64,000 nt of DNA from Snodgrassella sp945267035 (lineage in GTDB: Bacteria; Pseudomonadota; Gammaproteobacteria; Burkholderiales; Neisseriaceae), in assembly GCF_026535915.1 (NCBI RefSeq), contig NZ_JAFNPF010000001.1, positions 1,302,001-1,366,000 of the forward strand, written 5' to 3'. Numbering within the stretch: the stretch's first letter is position 1; each line of letters starts with the position of its first letter. This document shows positions 45,041-54,976 of this stretch, piece after piece. Below the pieces are notes generated by a model. The model did no database searches and was not told the DNA's origin. It saw nothing but the letters and a program-made list of their open reading frames with translations. A program made the position numbers and the translations under genes.

Positions 45041-45075
45041 AAAAAAATCGAAACAGCTTTGTTTCGATTTTTTTT
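45041..45075. terminator. clpP terminator
   Basis: ATCGAAACA (45047-45055) pairs with TGTTTCGAT (45060-45068), followed by a run of eight T. A-run on the other side allows bidirectional use. Confidence 0.9.
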
Positions 45076-45363
45076 GCTAGAAAAACTTAAACGGCCAAAT
45101 CCGCGTAATCCTTGGAAACATTAAAAAATGTCTGTTATATAACAAAGATAAACGAGCAGGGCAGTAAAATAATACATGAAATCTCGCTCACAACAGGCAC
45201 CTGAGCTGCCAAATCAACTTTTTATAAACGGATATATTGTTACATAACTGAATTTAGTTTTATTCCAGTGTATGTTTTATTTTATTCGACCATTGAAAAG
45301 ATATTTTCTCACCAACAACCGTTATGAAGATAAAGAAATAAACCAACGAATGCATTTATAGCT
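45076..45363. other. Convergent spacer between clpP and rodA
   Basis: The non-coding interval between the two stops spans about 340 bases in total. Besides the clpP terminator I see no feature. Confidence 0.35.
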
Positions 45364-46470
45364 TTATTTTCGACGCTGATTTCCGATACCCATCAACATC
45401 GCCAAAATGACCATGACCGATAACGTGGCCGTACCACCATAGCTGACCAGAGGCAAGGGCACGCCAACAACCGGTAAAATCCCGCTCACCATGCCCATAT
45501 TGACAAATGCATAGCAAAATAACGTTAGAGTGAGTGCTCCGGCCAATGTGCGACAATAAAGAGTAGGGGCTTTAAAAGTAATATACAACCCACGCATCAA
45601 AATAAACGTGTATACCGACACCAGCAATATATTACCGATTAAGCCAAATTCTTCACCAAATACGGCGAAAATAAAATCTGTGGTTGATTCTGGAATATAA
45701 TCAAGATGCGTCTGCGAACCTTCCAACCATCCTTTACCCCAAACGCCACCTGAGCCAATCGCAGTCATTGATTGAAGGATATGATAGCCTGCTCCCAGCC
45801 GATCTTTGGTCGGATCCAGTAGCGTCATGACCCGCATACGCTGATAATCATGCATCCCATAGTTCCAAATCAAGGGAAGCATAGCAAGAAAACCGATAAT
45901 TGCTGTAATAATGACTTTCCACGGCAAACCGGCAAAGAAAATGACAAACAGACCAGAGGCCATGATCATGGTCGCCGTACCCAAATCAGGCTGTTTTAAA
46001 ATCAATGCAACTGGAATAAGTATCAGAATAAATGCGATAATATAGTGATACCAGCGAATATTGGTCTCATTTTTTTGAAAAAACCATGCAATTAGCATTG
46101 GAACGGCAATTTTCATAATTTCAGAAGGCTGAATACGAGCAATACCAATATTCAGCCAACGGGTCGAACCATTAACCGTAATACCCACAAAGTGTACACC
46201 AATCAGTAGTAACACACCCAACACATAACCTGGCAAAGCAAAATTACTTAAAATTTGTGGTGGTGTACGAGCAATTAGCCACAATAAAATAAAACTTAGA
46301 ATGGTATGTAAAGTCTTATTTTCTAACTGACCAAAATCCTGACCATCAGCAGAGTACAGCAAAAACAGACTCATTACATAAATAATCAGCATGGCATAAA
46401 ATATCCATACATCCATCGGCGCCCAAAGATTGTGCCAAAGACGCTTAAACCAGTTATGTTCCATTCTCAT
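45364..46470 (-). CDS. rodA: Rod-shape peptidoglycan glycosyltransferase RodA
   Basis: 368 residues, SEDS family, about ten membrane spans. RodA polymerises lipid II for lateral wall synthesis with PBP2. Conserved pieces: RWLNIGIARIQPSE, LILKQPDLGTA, YHILQSMTAIGSGGVWGKGWLEGSQTHLDYIPESTTDFIFAVFGEE and the C-terminal PLPLVSYGGTA. ATG 46470 overlaps the mrdA stop (ATGA). Last gene of the mre operon. Confidence 0.97.
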   Translation of the reverse strand: MRMEHNWFKRLWHNLWAPMDVWIFYAMLIIYVMSLFLLYSADGQDFGQLENKTLHTILSFILLWLIARTPPQILSNFALPGYVLGVLLLIGVHFVGITVNGSTRWLNIGIARIQPSEIMKIAVPMLIAWFFQKNETNIRWYHYIIAFILILIPVALILKQPDLGTATMIMASGLFVIFFAGLPWKVIITAIIGFLAMLPLIWNYGMHDYQRMRVMTLLDPTKDRLGAGYHILQSMTAIGSGGVWGKGWLEGSQTHLDYIPESTTDFIFAVFGEEFGLIGNILLVSVYTFILMRGLYITFKAPTLYCRTLAGALTLTLFCYAFVNMGMVSGILPVVGVPLPLVSYGGTATLSVMVILAMLMGIGNQRRK

Positions 46471-48518
46471 TGCGTTTCCTGCATATCGGGTTGAGGACGA
46501 TAAGCGCGCAAGAGGGGCGGTATGGTAGCCTGATTGTGCCCATTGAATTGCTGTGCATCCATCGTTGCGTTATTACTTAAATCATTAGAAAGTTGATCAG
46601 AAGACTGATGTGGTTCTGATGCTTGAGGTAAATTTTTCAGTTTTAAAAGATAAAAATCGGCCAATTTTCGCGCCAACGGCGCAGCCGTTGCCCCCCAGCC
46701 ATTGTTTTCGAGGATCACCGCAACAGCAATTTGGGGCTTTTCAACTGGTGCAAAGGCAATAAACCAAGCATGATCTCGCAACTGCAACCGCAGTGCTGCT
46801 GCATTGTAACGAGCACCTTGTTTAATTTGCACTACTTGAGCCGTACCAGTTTTACCACCCATGGTATAAGCCAATCCTGAACCGATAGAAGAAGCAGTAC
46901 CACCTGGTTTCAACACTTTTTGCATCGCTTGTTTGACATATTCAAAATTGCTGTATTTAAACGGTACTTTTCTAACCGGCTGAGGATCGATGAGGATTTT
47001 TTGCTGAGTATTATGATCTAATAACTCTTGCACCAGATGAGGGCGGTATACTACGCCATCATTGGCCAAAATAGCTGTCGCAAAAGCTATTTGTAATGGC
47101 GTATAAGCATTATAACCTTGACCAATAGCCATACTCACACTATCAGCCGGCTGCCATTCTCTGGCGGATGGTTTAGATTTTGCAAAACGCTTGGCTTTCC
47201 ATTCCCGCGTAGGTAAAACACCAGCATATTCATGATTTAAATCGATACCGGTCTGTCGACCAAGATTAAACTCAGCCAGATACGGAGACATGCGATCGAC
47301 ACCCATCTCATAACCCAGACGATAAAAGAACGTATCAGAAGAAACCTGTATAGCTTTACTTAAATCCGCCGAGCCATGTCCACCTCGCGCGGCATCCCGA
47401 AACAAATGAGTCGATCCCGGAATACTCCATGCGCCTGGTGCAGGTAAGATGCTACTTTGAGTTAACTTACCACTTTCCAAAGCAGCCATGGCCATAAATG
47501 GTTTGAATGTTGACCCTGGAGGATACATTCCTTGAGTAGCTCGATTGAGTAACGGATGTCGCCAATCCTCATTAAGACCTTTCCATGTTTCAGTGTCGAT
47601 GCCATCAATGAACAAATTGGGGTTGTAACTGGGCTTAGATACCATGGCAAGGATGGCACCAGTTTGCGGATTTATGGCCACTAAAGCACCGCGTTTGTCT
47701 CCCATTAGGCGGTCAGCTTCTTGTTGGACCCGGATATCAAGTCCCAAACGTAATGTTTGTCCAGCCACAGGAGCAACTGTTTTAATTGTTCGCACAATGT
47801 GACCTTGGGCATCCTTTTCAACTTCTCGATAGCCGGGAATGCCGTGTAACTGACGCTCATAATAGTCTTCCAGCCCCATTTTTCCAATATGCGTACTGCC
47901 TCGATATAGAGAAGTTAAATTTTCCTTATCAAGTGCAGCCATATCTTTGTCACTAATACGACCAATATAACCAACGATATGAGCCAATAATTCGCCATAA
48001 GGATAATCGCGAAAAGTACGAGCATTGATTTCAACACCTGGGAATCGGTACAGTACAGCGCTTAACCTACTGGCTTCTTCCATAGTCAGTTTGAGTTTTA
48101 AAGGTACTTTTTCATAAGAACGATAATCTGCCCGAAATTTTTTGAATCGCTTTAAATCTCCTGCAGTGATGTCTACATAAGCTTTTAGGGCTTCAATCGT
48201 GTCATCTAATTTACCAGGAACTTCATTAGGAATAACTTCTAATGAATAAGCTGGGTAATTATGGGCTAAAACCACACCATTAACATCAACGATTTCCCCA
48301 CGTATGGGTGGTGTAGGTATCTGCGAGATACGATTATTGGTAGCGGCCATCACATATTCATCATGCTTAATGACCTGCAAGTAAATAAAACGTGCTATCA
48401 GAATACTAAAACAGATAATAATCAAAAAGAAAGCGACAACAATCCTAAGCCACAAATCGCCATTATGTGCAGGTTTGGGTACTCGTTTTTTTTTGGTACG
48501 GAAATGCAATGCTTTCAT
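46467..48518 (-). CDS. mrdA: Penicillin-binding protein 2
   Basis: 683 residues. Monofunctional transpeptidase of the elongasome. Membrane anchor at about 24-46, then the PBP dimerisation domain and the transpeptidase domain with STFK (S336-K339), the SxN-type motif in the SVSMAIGQGYN region and KTGTAQV. The C-terminal tail of about 70 residues after FYLLKLKN is Gln/Ser/Asn-rich and likely disordered. Overlaps mreD and rodA by four bases each. Confidence 0.96.
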   Translation of the reverse strand: MKALHFRTKKKRVPKPAHNGDLWLRIVVAFFLIIICFSILIARFIYLQVIKHDEYVMAATNNRISQIPTPPIRGEIVDVNGVVLAHNYPAYSLEVIPNEVPGKLDDTIEALKAYVDITAGDLKRFKKFRADYRSYEKVPLKLKLTMEEASRLSAVLYRFPGVEINARTFRDYPYGELLAHIVGYIGRISDKDMAALDKENLTSLYRGSTHIGKMGLEDYYERQLHGIPGYREVEKDAQGHIVRTIKTVAPVAGQTLRLGLDIRVQQEADRLMGDKRGALVAINPQTGAILAMVSKPSYNPNLFIDGIDTETWKGLNEDWRHPLLNRATQGMYPPGSTFKPFMAMAALESGKLTQSSILPAPGAWSIPGSTHLFRDAARGGHGSADLSKAIQVSSDTFFYRLGYEMGVDRMSPYLAEFNLGRQTGIDLNHEYAGVLPTREWKAKRFAKSKPSAREWQPADSVSMAIGQGYNAYTPLQIAFATAILANDGVVYRPHLVQELLDHNTQQKILIDPQPVRKVPFKYSNFEYVKQAMQKVLKPGGTASSIGSGLAYTMGGKTGTAQVVQIKQGARYNAAALRLQLRDHAWFIAFAPVEKPQIAVAVILENNGWGATAAPLARKLADFYLLKLKNLPQASEPHQSSDQLSNDLSNNATMDAQQFNGHNQATIPPLLRAYRPQPDMQETQ

Positions 48519-49012
48519 AAACGTCTTGAATAGGCTAGGTAGAGCATCAGTTTAGATATCAAAGGCCACAATAAGGCACTGATAACAGGCGCAATAAATA
48601 AACTCCAACCAGCAAATTGATGGCTAGCAAAGAAATGTACCACGATTAATATCAGCGTCATCAATAATAGGCTGACAAAAATCATTAATGATTGGTAACC
48701 ATATGAATAGCCAAGAATTTGTAACCGGTTTCTGTCAATCACATAAACTGCGGCCATTAAGGCAAGTGCATGCTGCCCAAAAGGCGAGCCTGTACCAACA
48801 TCAACGATTAAACCCAAAATAAAAGCCACTCCAATTCCAACATATTGCGGGCGGAATAAGCTCCAGTAAATCGCCATGATGGCGACAAAATCTGGAAAAC
48901 ATCCAGCTACAGATTGTGGAAAAGGAATGATATCTAGCAATACAGCAATCACCAGACTCAAAATAATAAACCGTTTCTTAGTACGGCGATGCAGGCTGTC
49001 TAATTCAGTCAT
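48515..49012 (-). CDS. mreD: Rod shape-determining protein MreD
   Basis: 165 residues with five or six membrane spans. MreD pattern: PDFVAIMAIYWSLFRPQYVGIG and FILGLIVDVGTGSPFGQHAL. Overlaps mreC by eight bases and mrdA by four, so the operon is tightly coupled. Confidence 0.94.
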   Translation of the reverse strand: MTELDSLHRRTKKRFIILSLVIAVLLDIIPFPQSVAGCFPDFVAIMAIYWSLFRPQYVGIGVAFILGLIVDVGTGSPFGQHALALMAAVYVIDRNRLQILGYSYGYQSLMIFVSLLLMTLILIVVHFFASHQFAGWSLFIAPVISALLWPLISKLMLYLAYSRRL

Positions 49013-49892
49013 GGCGATTAAGTGAATTATTGGTTATAGATGATTCGGTTACGGCATGATTAAGCGCTTTTTTCTGCGGAATAACCAAAACAAAATTACT
49101 GTTACGCAAATGAGCAACTGGCTCCACATGAGCACGATAATAAGGTGAACCATTGCCACTTTGAGCTTGTTTGACCGTGGCTATGGGTATACCTGCTGGG
49201 TAAATACTATCCATGCCTGAAGTCACGAGCAAATCATTGGGCTGCAAACTAGCGTTAGCCGGAAAAAAACGCAAATCCAGACTACCAGATCGTCCGTACA
49301 CCAAGGTGCGCACACCAGTACGCATTACCATGGCCGGTATCACAGAATTACCATTAGTGATCAGCGTTACCTCTGCACTAAAAGGCTGAACCGCCGTTAT
49401 TTGACCAATAAGTCCATTCTCATCGCTAACTGGATCGCCTTCCATAACATGGTCATGACTACCTTTATCAATAATAAAACGATCAGCTAAGGGATTAGAA
49501 ATGCTGGATACAATTTGCGCCACTTGGGCATGAGGCAACGCGGCTTTTTGTAAACTGGTTAACTGATCCAACTTAGCAACAGACTGCAATTGCACTTCTT
49601 GTAAGTGAATACGTAGCTTTAATTGCGCATTTTGCTCTTTTAGCTGTTTATTATCCAAACTAAGATGTTGCTGGCTTTCCAAATAAGTTAAACATTTGGA
49701 TACAGCATTAATCGGTTGCTGGGCAAGCCATTGCAAAGGATACATGGCTGTCGCTAAATAATTACGTGTCACCTTGACGACACTGTAACGATTGTCCAAT
49801 AACAGTAAAGCCACCGCTACTAAAGACAAGACGATAAGCTTGCTGGTATTGCGAAGGCCACTGTTGACGAAATTTAAGGAAGGCTCAGCCAT
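49005..49892 (-). CDS. mreC: Rod shape-determining protein MreC
   Basis: 295 residues. One N-terminal membrane span (about 18-35), a coiled coil (about 70-110) and the beta-barrel periplasmic domain with VAQIVSSISNPLADRFIIDKGS, GLIGQI and the conserved DLLVTSGMDSIYPAGIPIATV. It links MreB to PBP2 and RodA. It follows mreB by 30 bases. Confidence 0.95.
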   Translation of the reverse strand: MAEPSLNFVNSGLRNTSKLIVLSLVAVALLLLDNRYSVVKVTRNYLATAMYPLQWLAQQPINAVSKCLTYLESQQHLSLDNKQLKEQNAQLKLRIHLQEVQLQSVAKLDQLTSLQKAALPHAQVAQIVSSISNPLADRFIIDKGSHDHVMEGDPVSDENGLIGQITAVQPFSAEVTLITNGNSVIPAMVMRTGVRTLVYGRSGSLDLRFFPANASLQPNDLLVTSGMDSIYPAGIPIATVKQAQSGNGSPYYRAHVEPVAHLRNSNFVLVIPQKKALNHAVTESSITNNSLNRHD

Positions 49893-49922
49893 CGTGGATG
49901 ATCTTACATGAACAAATGGAAA

Positions 49923-50960
49923 TTATGGATTTGATACAAATACAGAATTCATTTTTCCGATCATATCAAGTGCATAGCCTGAACCACGAGCTACACAAGT
50001 CAGAGGATCCTCTGCAATCATCACTGGCAGGCCTGTTTCTTCTGAAAGCAGGCGATCAAGTCCTTTTAGTAATGCGCCACCACCAGTCAGCACCAATCCA
50101 CGATCAGCAATATCAGCACCCAGTTCTGGAGGAGTTTGCTCCAAAGCATTTTTCACTGCTTGTACAATCTGATTTAATGGTTCAGTCAATGCTTCTAACA
50201 CCTCATTAGAACTAATGGTGAAAGCACGTGGTATCCCTTCGGCCAGATTGCGACCTTTAACTTCAATTTCTTTCACTTCCATGCCAGGAAATGCAGAACC
50301 AATATTCTTTTTAATTTCTTCCGAGGTTGACTCACCAATAAGCATGCCATAATTACGACGTACATAATTAATGATCGCTTCATCAAAAGCATCACCACCA
50401 ACACGGATAGAGTGCGAATAAACAACACCAGACAGCGAAATCACGCCCACCTCAGTGGTTCCACCACCAATGTCCACAACCATAGAACCAGTTGGCTCCT
50501 CAATAGGCAAACCAGCACCAATCGCAGCAGCCATTGGCTCTTCAATCAAATTAACAATCGAAGCGCCTGCAGCCAGAGCAGAATCTCTAATGGCTTTTCG
50601 TTCTACCTGTGTAGAGCCACAAGGAACACAAATAACAATGCGTGGCGCTGTAAAACGGCTGTTATTGACTTTTTTAATAAACTGTTTCAACATTTTTTCG
50701 GTAACGTTGAAATCGGCAATCACACCATCTTTCATGGGACGAATGGCCTGAATGCTGCCGGGTGTTCTACCCAACATTTTCTTTGCTGCCGTTCCTACAG
50801 CCAGCATGCCATTTTTGGCATTGACTGTATCATTTTGCACCGCAACCACAGAAGGCTCGTTCAAAACAATGCCTTTATTCTTTATAAAAATTAAAGTATT
50901 AGCTGTTCCCAAATCGATAGCTAAATCATTTGAGAAATATTGAGTAAAAAAGCGAAACAT
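49923..50960 (-). CDS. mreB: Cell-shape actin homologue MreB
   Basis: 345 residues. Actin-fold ATPase forming membrane filaments that guide the elongasome. Phosphate loops LAIDLGTANTLIF and VVDIGGGTTEVGVISLSG, the adenosine-binding LTGGGALLKGLD, and the N-terminal amphipathic helix MFRFFTQYF. First gene of the mreBCD-mrdA-rodA operon. Coccoid Neisseria lack this operon, so the organism is expected to be rod-shaped. Confidence 0.98.
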   Translation of the reverse strand: MFRFFTQYFSNDLAIDLGTANTLIFIKNKGIVLNEPSVVAVQNDTVNAKNGMLAVGTAAKKMLGRTPGSIQAIRPMKDGVIADFNVTEKMLKQFIKKVNNSRFTAPRIVICVPCGSTQVERKAIRDSALAAGASIVNLIEEPMAAAIGAGLPIEEPTGSMVVDIGGGTTEVGVISLSGVVYSHSIRVGGDAFDEAIINYVRRNYGMLIGESTSEEIKKNIGSAFPGMEVKEIEVKGRNLAEGIPRAFTISSNEVLEALTEPLNQIVQAVKNALEQTPPELGADIADRGLVLTGGGALLKGLDRLLSEETGLPVMIAEDPLTCVARGSGYALDMIGKMNSVFVSNP

Positions 50961-51050
50961 GAGCCTGTCCTAATGAGCTTTTGAATTACATTCGATAAAA
51001 AACGGTTATGCGTATTGACTATAAATAAATCAATCCGCCAAAAAATAGGG

Positions 51051-51069
51051 AATTCGGTTATAATTCGGT
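51051..51069 (+). promoter_or_regulatory. Direct repeat with a TATAAT box in the mreB-gatC intergenic region
   Basis: AATTCGGT occurs at 51051-51058 and again at 51062-51069, with a TAT spacer; a perfect TATAAT sits at 51059-51064 across the pair. It is 85 bases upstream of gatC and could be its -10, though no good -35 precedes it. Confidence 0.4.
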
Positions 51070-51148
51070 GCTAATATATTAACCAAATCAGAACGCGCAA
51101 TGATACCGCAGTTTGCCCGTTTTGCTAAATTAATTTTAAGGATTTTTG

Positions 51149-51436
51149 ATGGCTTTAACTTTAGGTGATGTTGATAAGCTTGCGCGACTGTCTCGCTTAA
51201 CTCTGACAGAGACTGAACGAAACAATATGCTTTCGGAACTAAACCATATCTTTGAACTGGTAGAAAAAATGCAAAGCGTCAATACAGATGGGGTAGAGCC
51301 TATGGCACACCCACATGAACTAGCGCTGCGTATGCGTACAGATTCCGTAACCGAAACTGATCAGCATTCAGCCATTCAAGCTTGTGCTCCTTTGGTTAAT
51401 AAAGATCTTTATCTGGTTCCTAAAGTTATCGAATAA
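51149..51436 (+). CDS. gatC: Glu-/Asp-tRNA amidotransferase subunit C
   Basis: 95 residues from ATG 51149, with TAAGGA at ideal distance; the in-frame TTG one codon earlier is not needed. Stabilises GatA-GatB. Pattern: VDKLARLSRLTLTETE, LNHIFELVEKMQSVNTDGVEPMAHP and LRMRTD. Divergent from mreB. First of gatC-gatA-gatB. Confidence 0.96.
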   Translation: MALTLGDVDKLARLSRLTLTETERNNMLSELNHIFELVEKMQSVNTDGVEPMAHPHELALRMRTDSVTETDQHSAIQACAPLVNKDLYLVPKVIE

Positions 51437-51521
51437 TATTCTAACCAATCACTTTTTCATATTATATAAGTAAAGGTTAACCGATAACCAGCTTTCTGGA
51501 CATCAAAAATTAAATAAAACT

Positions 51522-52979
51522 ATGCTAAAGAATTACACTTTAAAACAATGCAGCGAATTATTGCAATCAAAGCACATATCCGCAAGCGAGTTGGCGCAAG
51601 AATATCTACATTCTATCGAACAAAATAATGCAGCGATCAATGGTTATATAACATTGAATCATGAGCAAACCATGGCTGAAGCAAAAGCTGCCGATGAGCT
51701 TATAGCTCAGGGCAGTTCTAATTTGCTTACCGGTGTGCCCATCGCCTATAAAGACATCTTTTGTCAACAAGGTTGGCGCAGCGCATGCTCAAGCAAAATG
51801 CTGGACAGCTTTGTGGCACCTTATACCGCCACCGTGGTACAAAATTTACGCAATGCTGGTATGGTGACTTTAGGTCGCACCAATATGGATGAATTCGCCA
51901 TGGGCTCGACTACCGAATCATCTTTTTATGGTGTAACGCTTAACCCATGGCAAAATCAGCACGTACCGGGTGGATCTTCTGGTGGCTCAGCCGCGGTGGT
52001 TGCGGCACGATTGGCGCCTGTTGCACTTGGTTCTGATACCGGAGGCTCAATCCGTCAGCCAGCCTCACATTGTGGTATTACCGGCTTAAAACCAACATAT
52101 GGTGTGGTTAGCCGTTATGGCATGGTTGCTTATGCATCTAGCTTTGATCAGGCAGGACCCATGGCACAAACCGCAGAAGATTGTGCCTTGTTACTTAATG
52201 TTATGGCTAGCTTTGATGAACGCGACTCAACCAGCATTGAACGACAGTCGGAAGACTATACCCGTGATCTAAATCAGCCATTAAATGGATTACGAGTAGG
52301 AATACCGAAAGAATTTTTCGGAGAAGGGCTAACTGACGACGTTCATGCCGCTATTAATAATGTCATCGACTTACTCAAAAAACAGGGTGCAGTCATCACC
52401 GAAGTGTCTTTACCGCATACCGAGCTTTCCATCCCCGCTTATTATGTTTTAGCTTCAGCAGAAGCCAGTACCAATTTATCACGCTATGATGGCGTGCGTT
52501 ATGGCCACCGTGCAGAAGATTTTAACAATCTGGATGAAATGTATAGCAATACTCGAGCAGAAGGTTTTGGAAACGAAGTCAAACGTCGCATCATGATCGG
52601 TAGCTATGTTTTATCGCATGGATATTACGATGCTTATTATCTAAAAGCACAAAAATTACGTCGTTTAGTTGCTAACGATTTTCAGAACGCCTTGAATCAA
52701 TGCGACGTTATTTTATCCCCAGTTGCACCCACCAGCGCACCAGTTTTAGGCAGTCATGATCAAGATCCAGTACAAATGTACTTATCCGACATCTATACCG
52801 TGTCTTTAAACCTCGCCGGTCTACCAGGTATGTCTATACCGGCAGGCTTTGACAGCAAAGGGCTACCAATAGGTGTACAGCTGATTGGAAATTATTTTGC
52901 AGAAAGCCGCTTGCTCGGTATTGCCCACCAAATCCAACAACACAGTGACTGGCATACTAAAACGCCATTTGCATTGTAA
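51522..52979 (+). CDS. gatA: Glu-/Asp-tRNA amidotransferase subunit A
   Basis: 485 residues. Amidase that releases ammonia from glutamine for transamidation of misacylated tRNA. Amidase-signature triad: K77 (AYKDI), S152 (GGSSGGSAA) and S176 (SDTGGSIRQP). The following HCGITGLKPTYGVVSRYG is complete. Standard length, 85 bases after gatC. Confidence 0.97.
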   Translation: MLKNYTLKQCSELLQSKHISASELAQEYLHSIEQNNAAINGYITLNHEQTMAEAKAADELIAQGSSNLLTGVPIAYKDIFCQQGWRSACSSKMLDSFVAPYTATVVQNLRNAGMVTLGRTNMDEFAMGSTTESSFYGVTLNPWQNQHVPGGSSGGSAAVVAARLAPVALGSDTGGSIRQPASHCGITGLKPTYGVVSRYGMVAYASSFDQAGPMAQTAEDCALLLNVMASFDERDSTSIERQSEDYTRDLNQPLNGLRVGIPKEFFGEGLTDDVHAAINNVIDLLKKQGAVITEVSLPHTELSIPAYYVLASAEASTNLSRYDGVRYGHRAEDFNNLDEMYSNTRAEGFGNEVKRRIMIGSYVLSHGYYDAYYLKAQKLRRLVANDFQNALNQCDVILSPVAPTSAPVLGSHDQDPVQMYLSDIYTVSLNLAGLPGMSIPAGFDSKGLPIGVQLIGNYFAESRLLGIAHQIQQHSDWHTKTPFAL

Positions 52980-53009
52980 TGGTCAGATTTTAAATTGAGA
53001 GAATACAGA

Positions 53010-54437
53010 ATGAATTGGGAAACCGTAATCGGCTTGGAAATTCACGTTCAATTAAACACCCGCTCAAAAATATTTAGTGGATCTTCTACCGCTTTTGGAG
53101 CATCGCCCAACAGTCAAGCCAATATCGTAGATTGTGCCTTACCAGGTGCTTTACCTGTTTTGAATCGTGAAGTAGTCAACAAAGCCATTAAACTAGGTTT
53201 GGCCCTAGACGCTACAATCAATCGTAAAAACGTCTTCGATCGAAAAAATTATTTTTATCCTGATTTGCCCAAGGGCTATCAAATCAGCCAATTGGATTTA
53301 CCCATAGTTGAACATGGACAATTAGAAATTGTTGTCGGTGATGAAATTAAAACCATTAATGTGACCCGCGCACATATGGAAGAAGATGCCGGTAAATCCA
53401 TCCATGACGAATTTGCAGAATATACCGGAATAGACTTAAACCGAGCGGGCACTCCATTACTGGAAGTAGTCTCCGAACCGGAAATGCGCTCAGCAGCAGA
53501 AGCGGTCGCTTATGCCAAAGCCATGCATACTCTCGTAACATGGTTGGATATCTGTGATGGCAATATGGCTGAAGGTTCATTTCGCATCGACGCCAACGTT
53601 TCTGTACGTCCTAAAGGACAACAGGAATTTGGAACCCGCTGTGAAATTAAAAACCTCAATTCATTCCGCTTCCTTGAACAAGCAATAAATTATGAAATTG
53701 AACGGCAAATTGAATTGATCGAAGATGGCGGAAAAGTCATCCAGCAGACCCGTTTATTCGATCCAAACAAAGGCGAAACCCGTGCCATGCGCAGCAAAGA
53801 AGATGCGCACGATTATCGTTACTTCCCAGATCCTGATTTATTGCCTGTGTTGATTACAGACGATATGCTCAATGCAGCTAAAGCCAATATGCCAGAATTA
53901 CCGCAAGAAATGGCTGCACGCTTTATCGAACAATACGAAGTGTCCACTTACGATGCTCGCTTACTCACCGCAAATCGCACACAAGCTGATTGGTTTGAAC
54001 AAGCAGCAAGTAACAGTGGTCATGGCAAATTGGTTGCTAACTGGATGTTAGGTGAAATGTCTGCCGCTTTAAATAAAAACGCCTTAGATATATCAGAAAG
54101 TCCAATTAATGCTGAGCGCTTAGCTGGTTTAATCCGCCGCATTGCCGACAATACCCTCAGTAATAAACTGGCTAAACAAGTTTTTGAAGCCATGTGGAGC
54201 AGTGCCTTGTCTGCAGATGACATCATAGAGCGGGATGGCTTAAAACAAATGACGGACAGCGGTGCCATCGAAAAAATCATCGATGAAGTTTTGACCAACA
54301 ACCAAAAATCTGTCGAAGGATTCAAATCAGGCAAAGAAAAAGCATTCAATGCTTTGGTAGGTCAGGTTATGAAAGCTTCACGTGGTAAAGCAAATCCTCA
54401 ACAAGTACAGTCATTGTTACGAGACAAACTTCAATAA
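53010..54437 (+). CDS. gatB: Glu-/Asp-tRNA amidotransferase subunit B
   Basis: 475 residues from ATG 53010; the frame begins five codons earlier at a TTG, inside the GAGAGAA ribosome-binding region. Kinase-like and YqeY tail domains that bind tRNA and activate the acceptor carboxylate. Signature ETVIGLEIHVQLNT, DRKNYFYPDLPKGYQISQ and the C-terminal GQVMKASRGKANPQQV are intact. The trimer makes Gln-tRNA-Gln and/or Asn-tRNA-Asn. Confidence 0.97.
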   Translation: MNWETVIGLEIHVQLNTRSKIFSGSSTAFGASPNSQANIVDCALPGALPVLNREVVNKAIKLGLALDATINRKNVFDRKNYFYPDLPKGYQISQLDLPIVEHGQLEIVVGDEIKTINVTRAHMEEDAGKSIHDEFAEYTGIDLNRAGTPLLEVVSEPEMRSAAEAVAYAKAMHTLVTWLDICDGNMAEGSFRIDANVSVRPKGQQEFGTRCEIKNLNSFRFLEQAINYEIERQIELIEDGGKVIQQTRLFDPNKGETRAMRSKEDAHDYRYFPDPDLLPVLITDDMLNAAKANMPELPQEMAARFIEQYEVSTYDARLLTANRTQADWFEQAASNSGHGKLVANWMLGEMSAALNKNALDISESPINAERLAGLIRRIADNTLSNKLAKQVFEAMWSSALSADDIIERDGLKQMTDSGAIEKIIDEVLTNNQKSVEGFKSGKEKAFNALVGQVMKASRGKANPQQVQSLLRDKLQ

Positions 54438-54490
54438 CCTATAGGAGCAACTCCACCTCGGTTTTGCGCCGACCAAATTAAGGACACATT

Positions 54491-54976
54491 ATGAAAAAAT
54501 GGTTATTGCTGGCGATTACATTAGTACTAACTAGTTGCGGTTTTCATCTAAAAGGTACCTCATTATTTGATGTCCCTTTGCCATATCGCTCATGGCAAAT
54601 TGAAGGTGGCAGCATGCAACGCGCTCTGGAGACCGTATTGCGTCGACAACCCAACGTCATTGTTGATGCTACCAATCCGGATGTGGTGGTTAAAGTGCTT
54701 TCAGCTGACCAGAATATGTCAACCTCCGCTGTAGACATATCCGGCAGTACCAGCGAATATTTGCTGGTACTAGCGGTTAAAGTACAAGCCTATCGACATG
54801 GAAAACCATTGGGCGATCCTATTAATGTTAACGTTCAACGGTACATGGACTATTCCGATCACGAAGTCTTAGCCAAAGAAAACGAACGAAGCATTATTTG
54901 GCGCGATATTCAAACCGATGCAGCAGAACAGATCGTGCACCGACTGGCCTACTTACCCATCGTCGCTGACCAATGA
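54491..54976 (+). CDS. lptE: LPS-assembly lipoprotein LptE
   Basis: 161 residues. Lipobox LVLTSC with the lipidated Cys17, then GFHLKG, the hallmark start of LptE. It plugs the LptD barrel that inserts LPS into the outer membrane. Family features include the ISGSTSEYLLVLAVKVQAY strand region and the helical DIQTDAAEQIVHRLAYL end. It overlaps holA by four bases, a widespread arrangement; leuS, the usual upstream neighbour, is replaced by gatB. Confidence 0.93.
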   Translation: MKKWLLLAITLVLTSCGFHLKGTSLFDVPLPYRSWQIEGGSMQRALETVLRRQPNVIVDATNPDVVVKVLSADQNMSTSAVDISGSTSEYLLVLAVKVQAYRHGKPLGDPINVNVQRYMDYSDHEVLAKENERSIIWRDIQTDAAEQIVHRLAYLPIVADQ

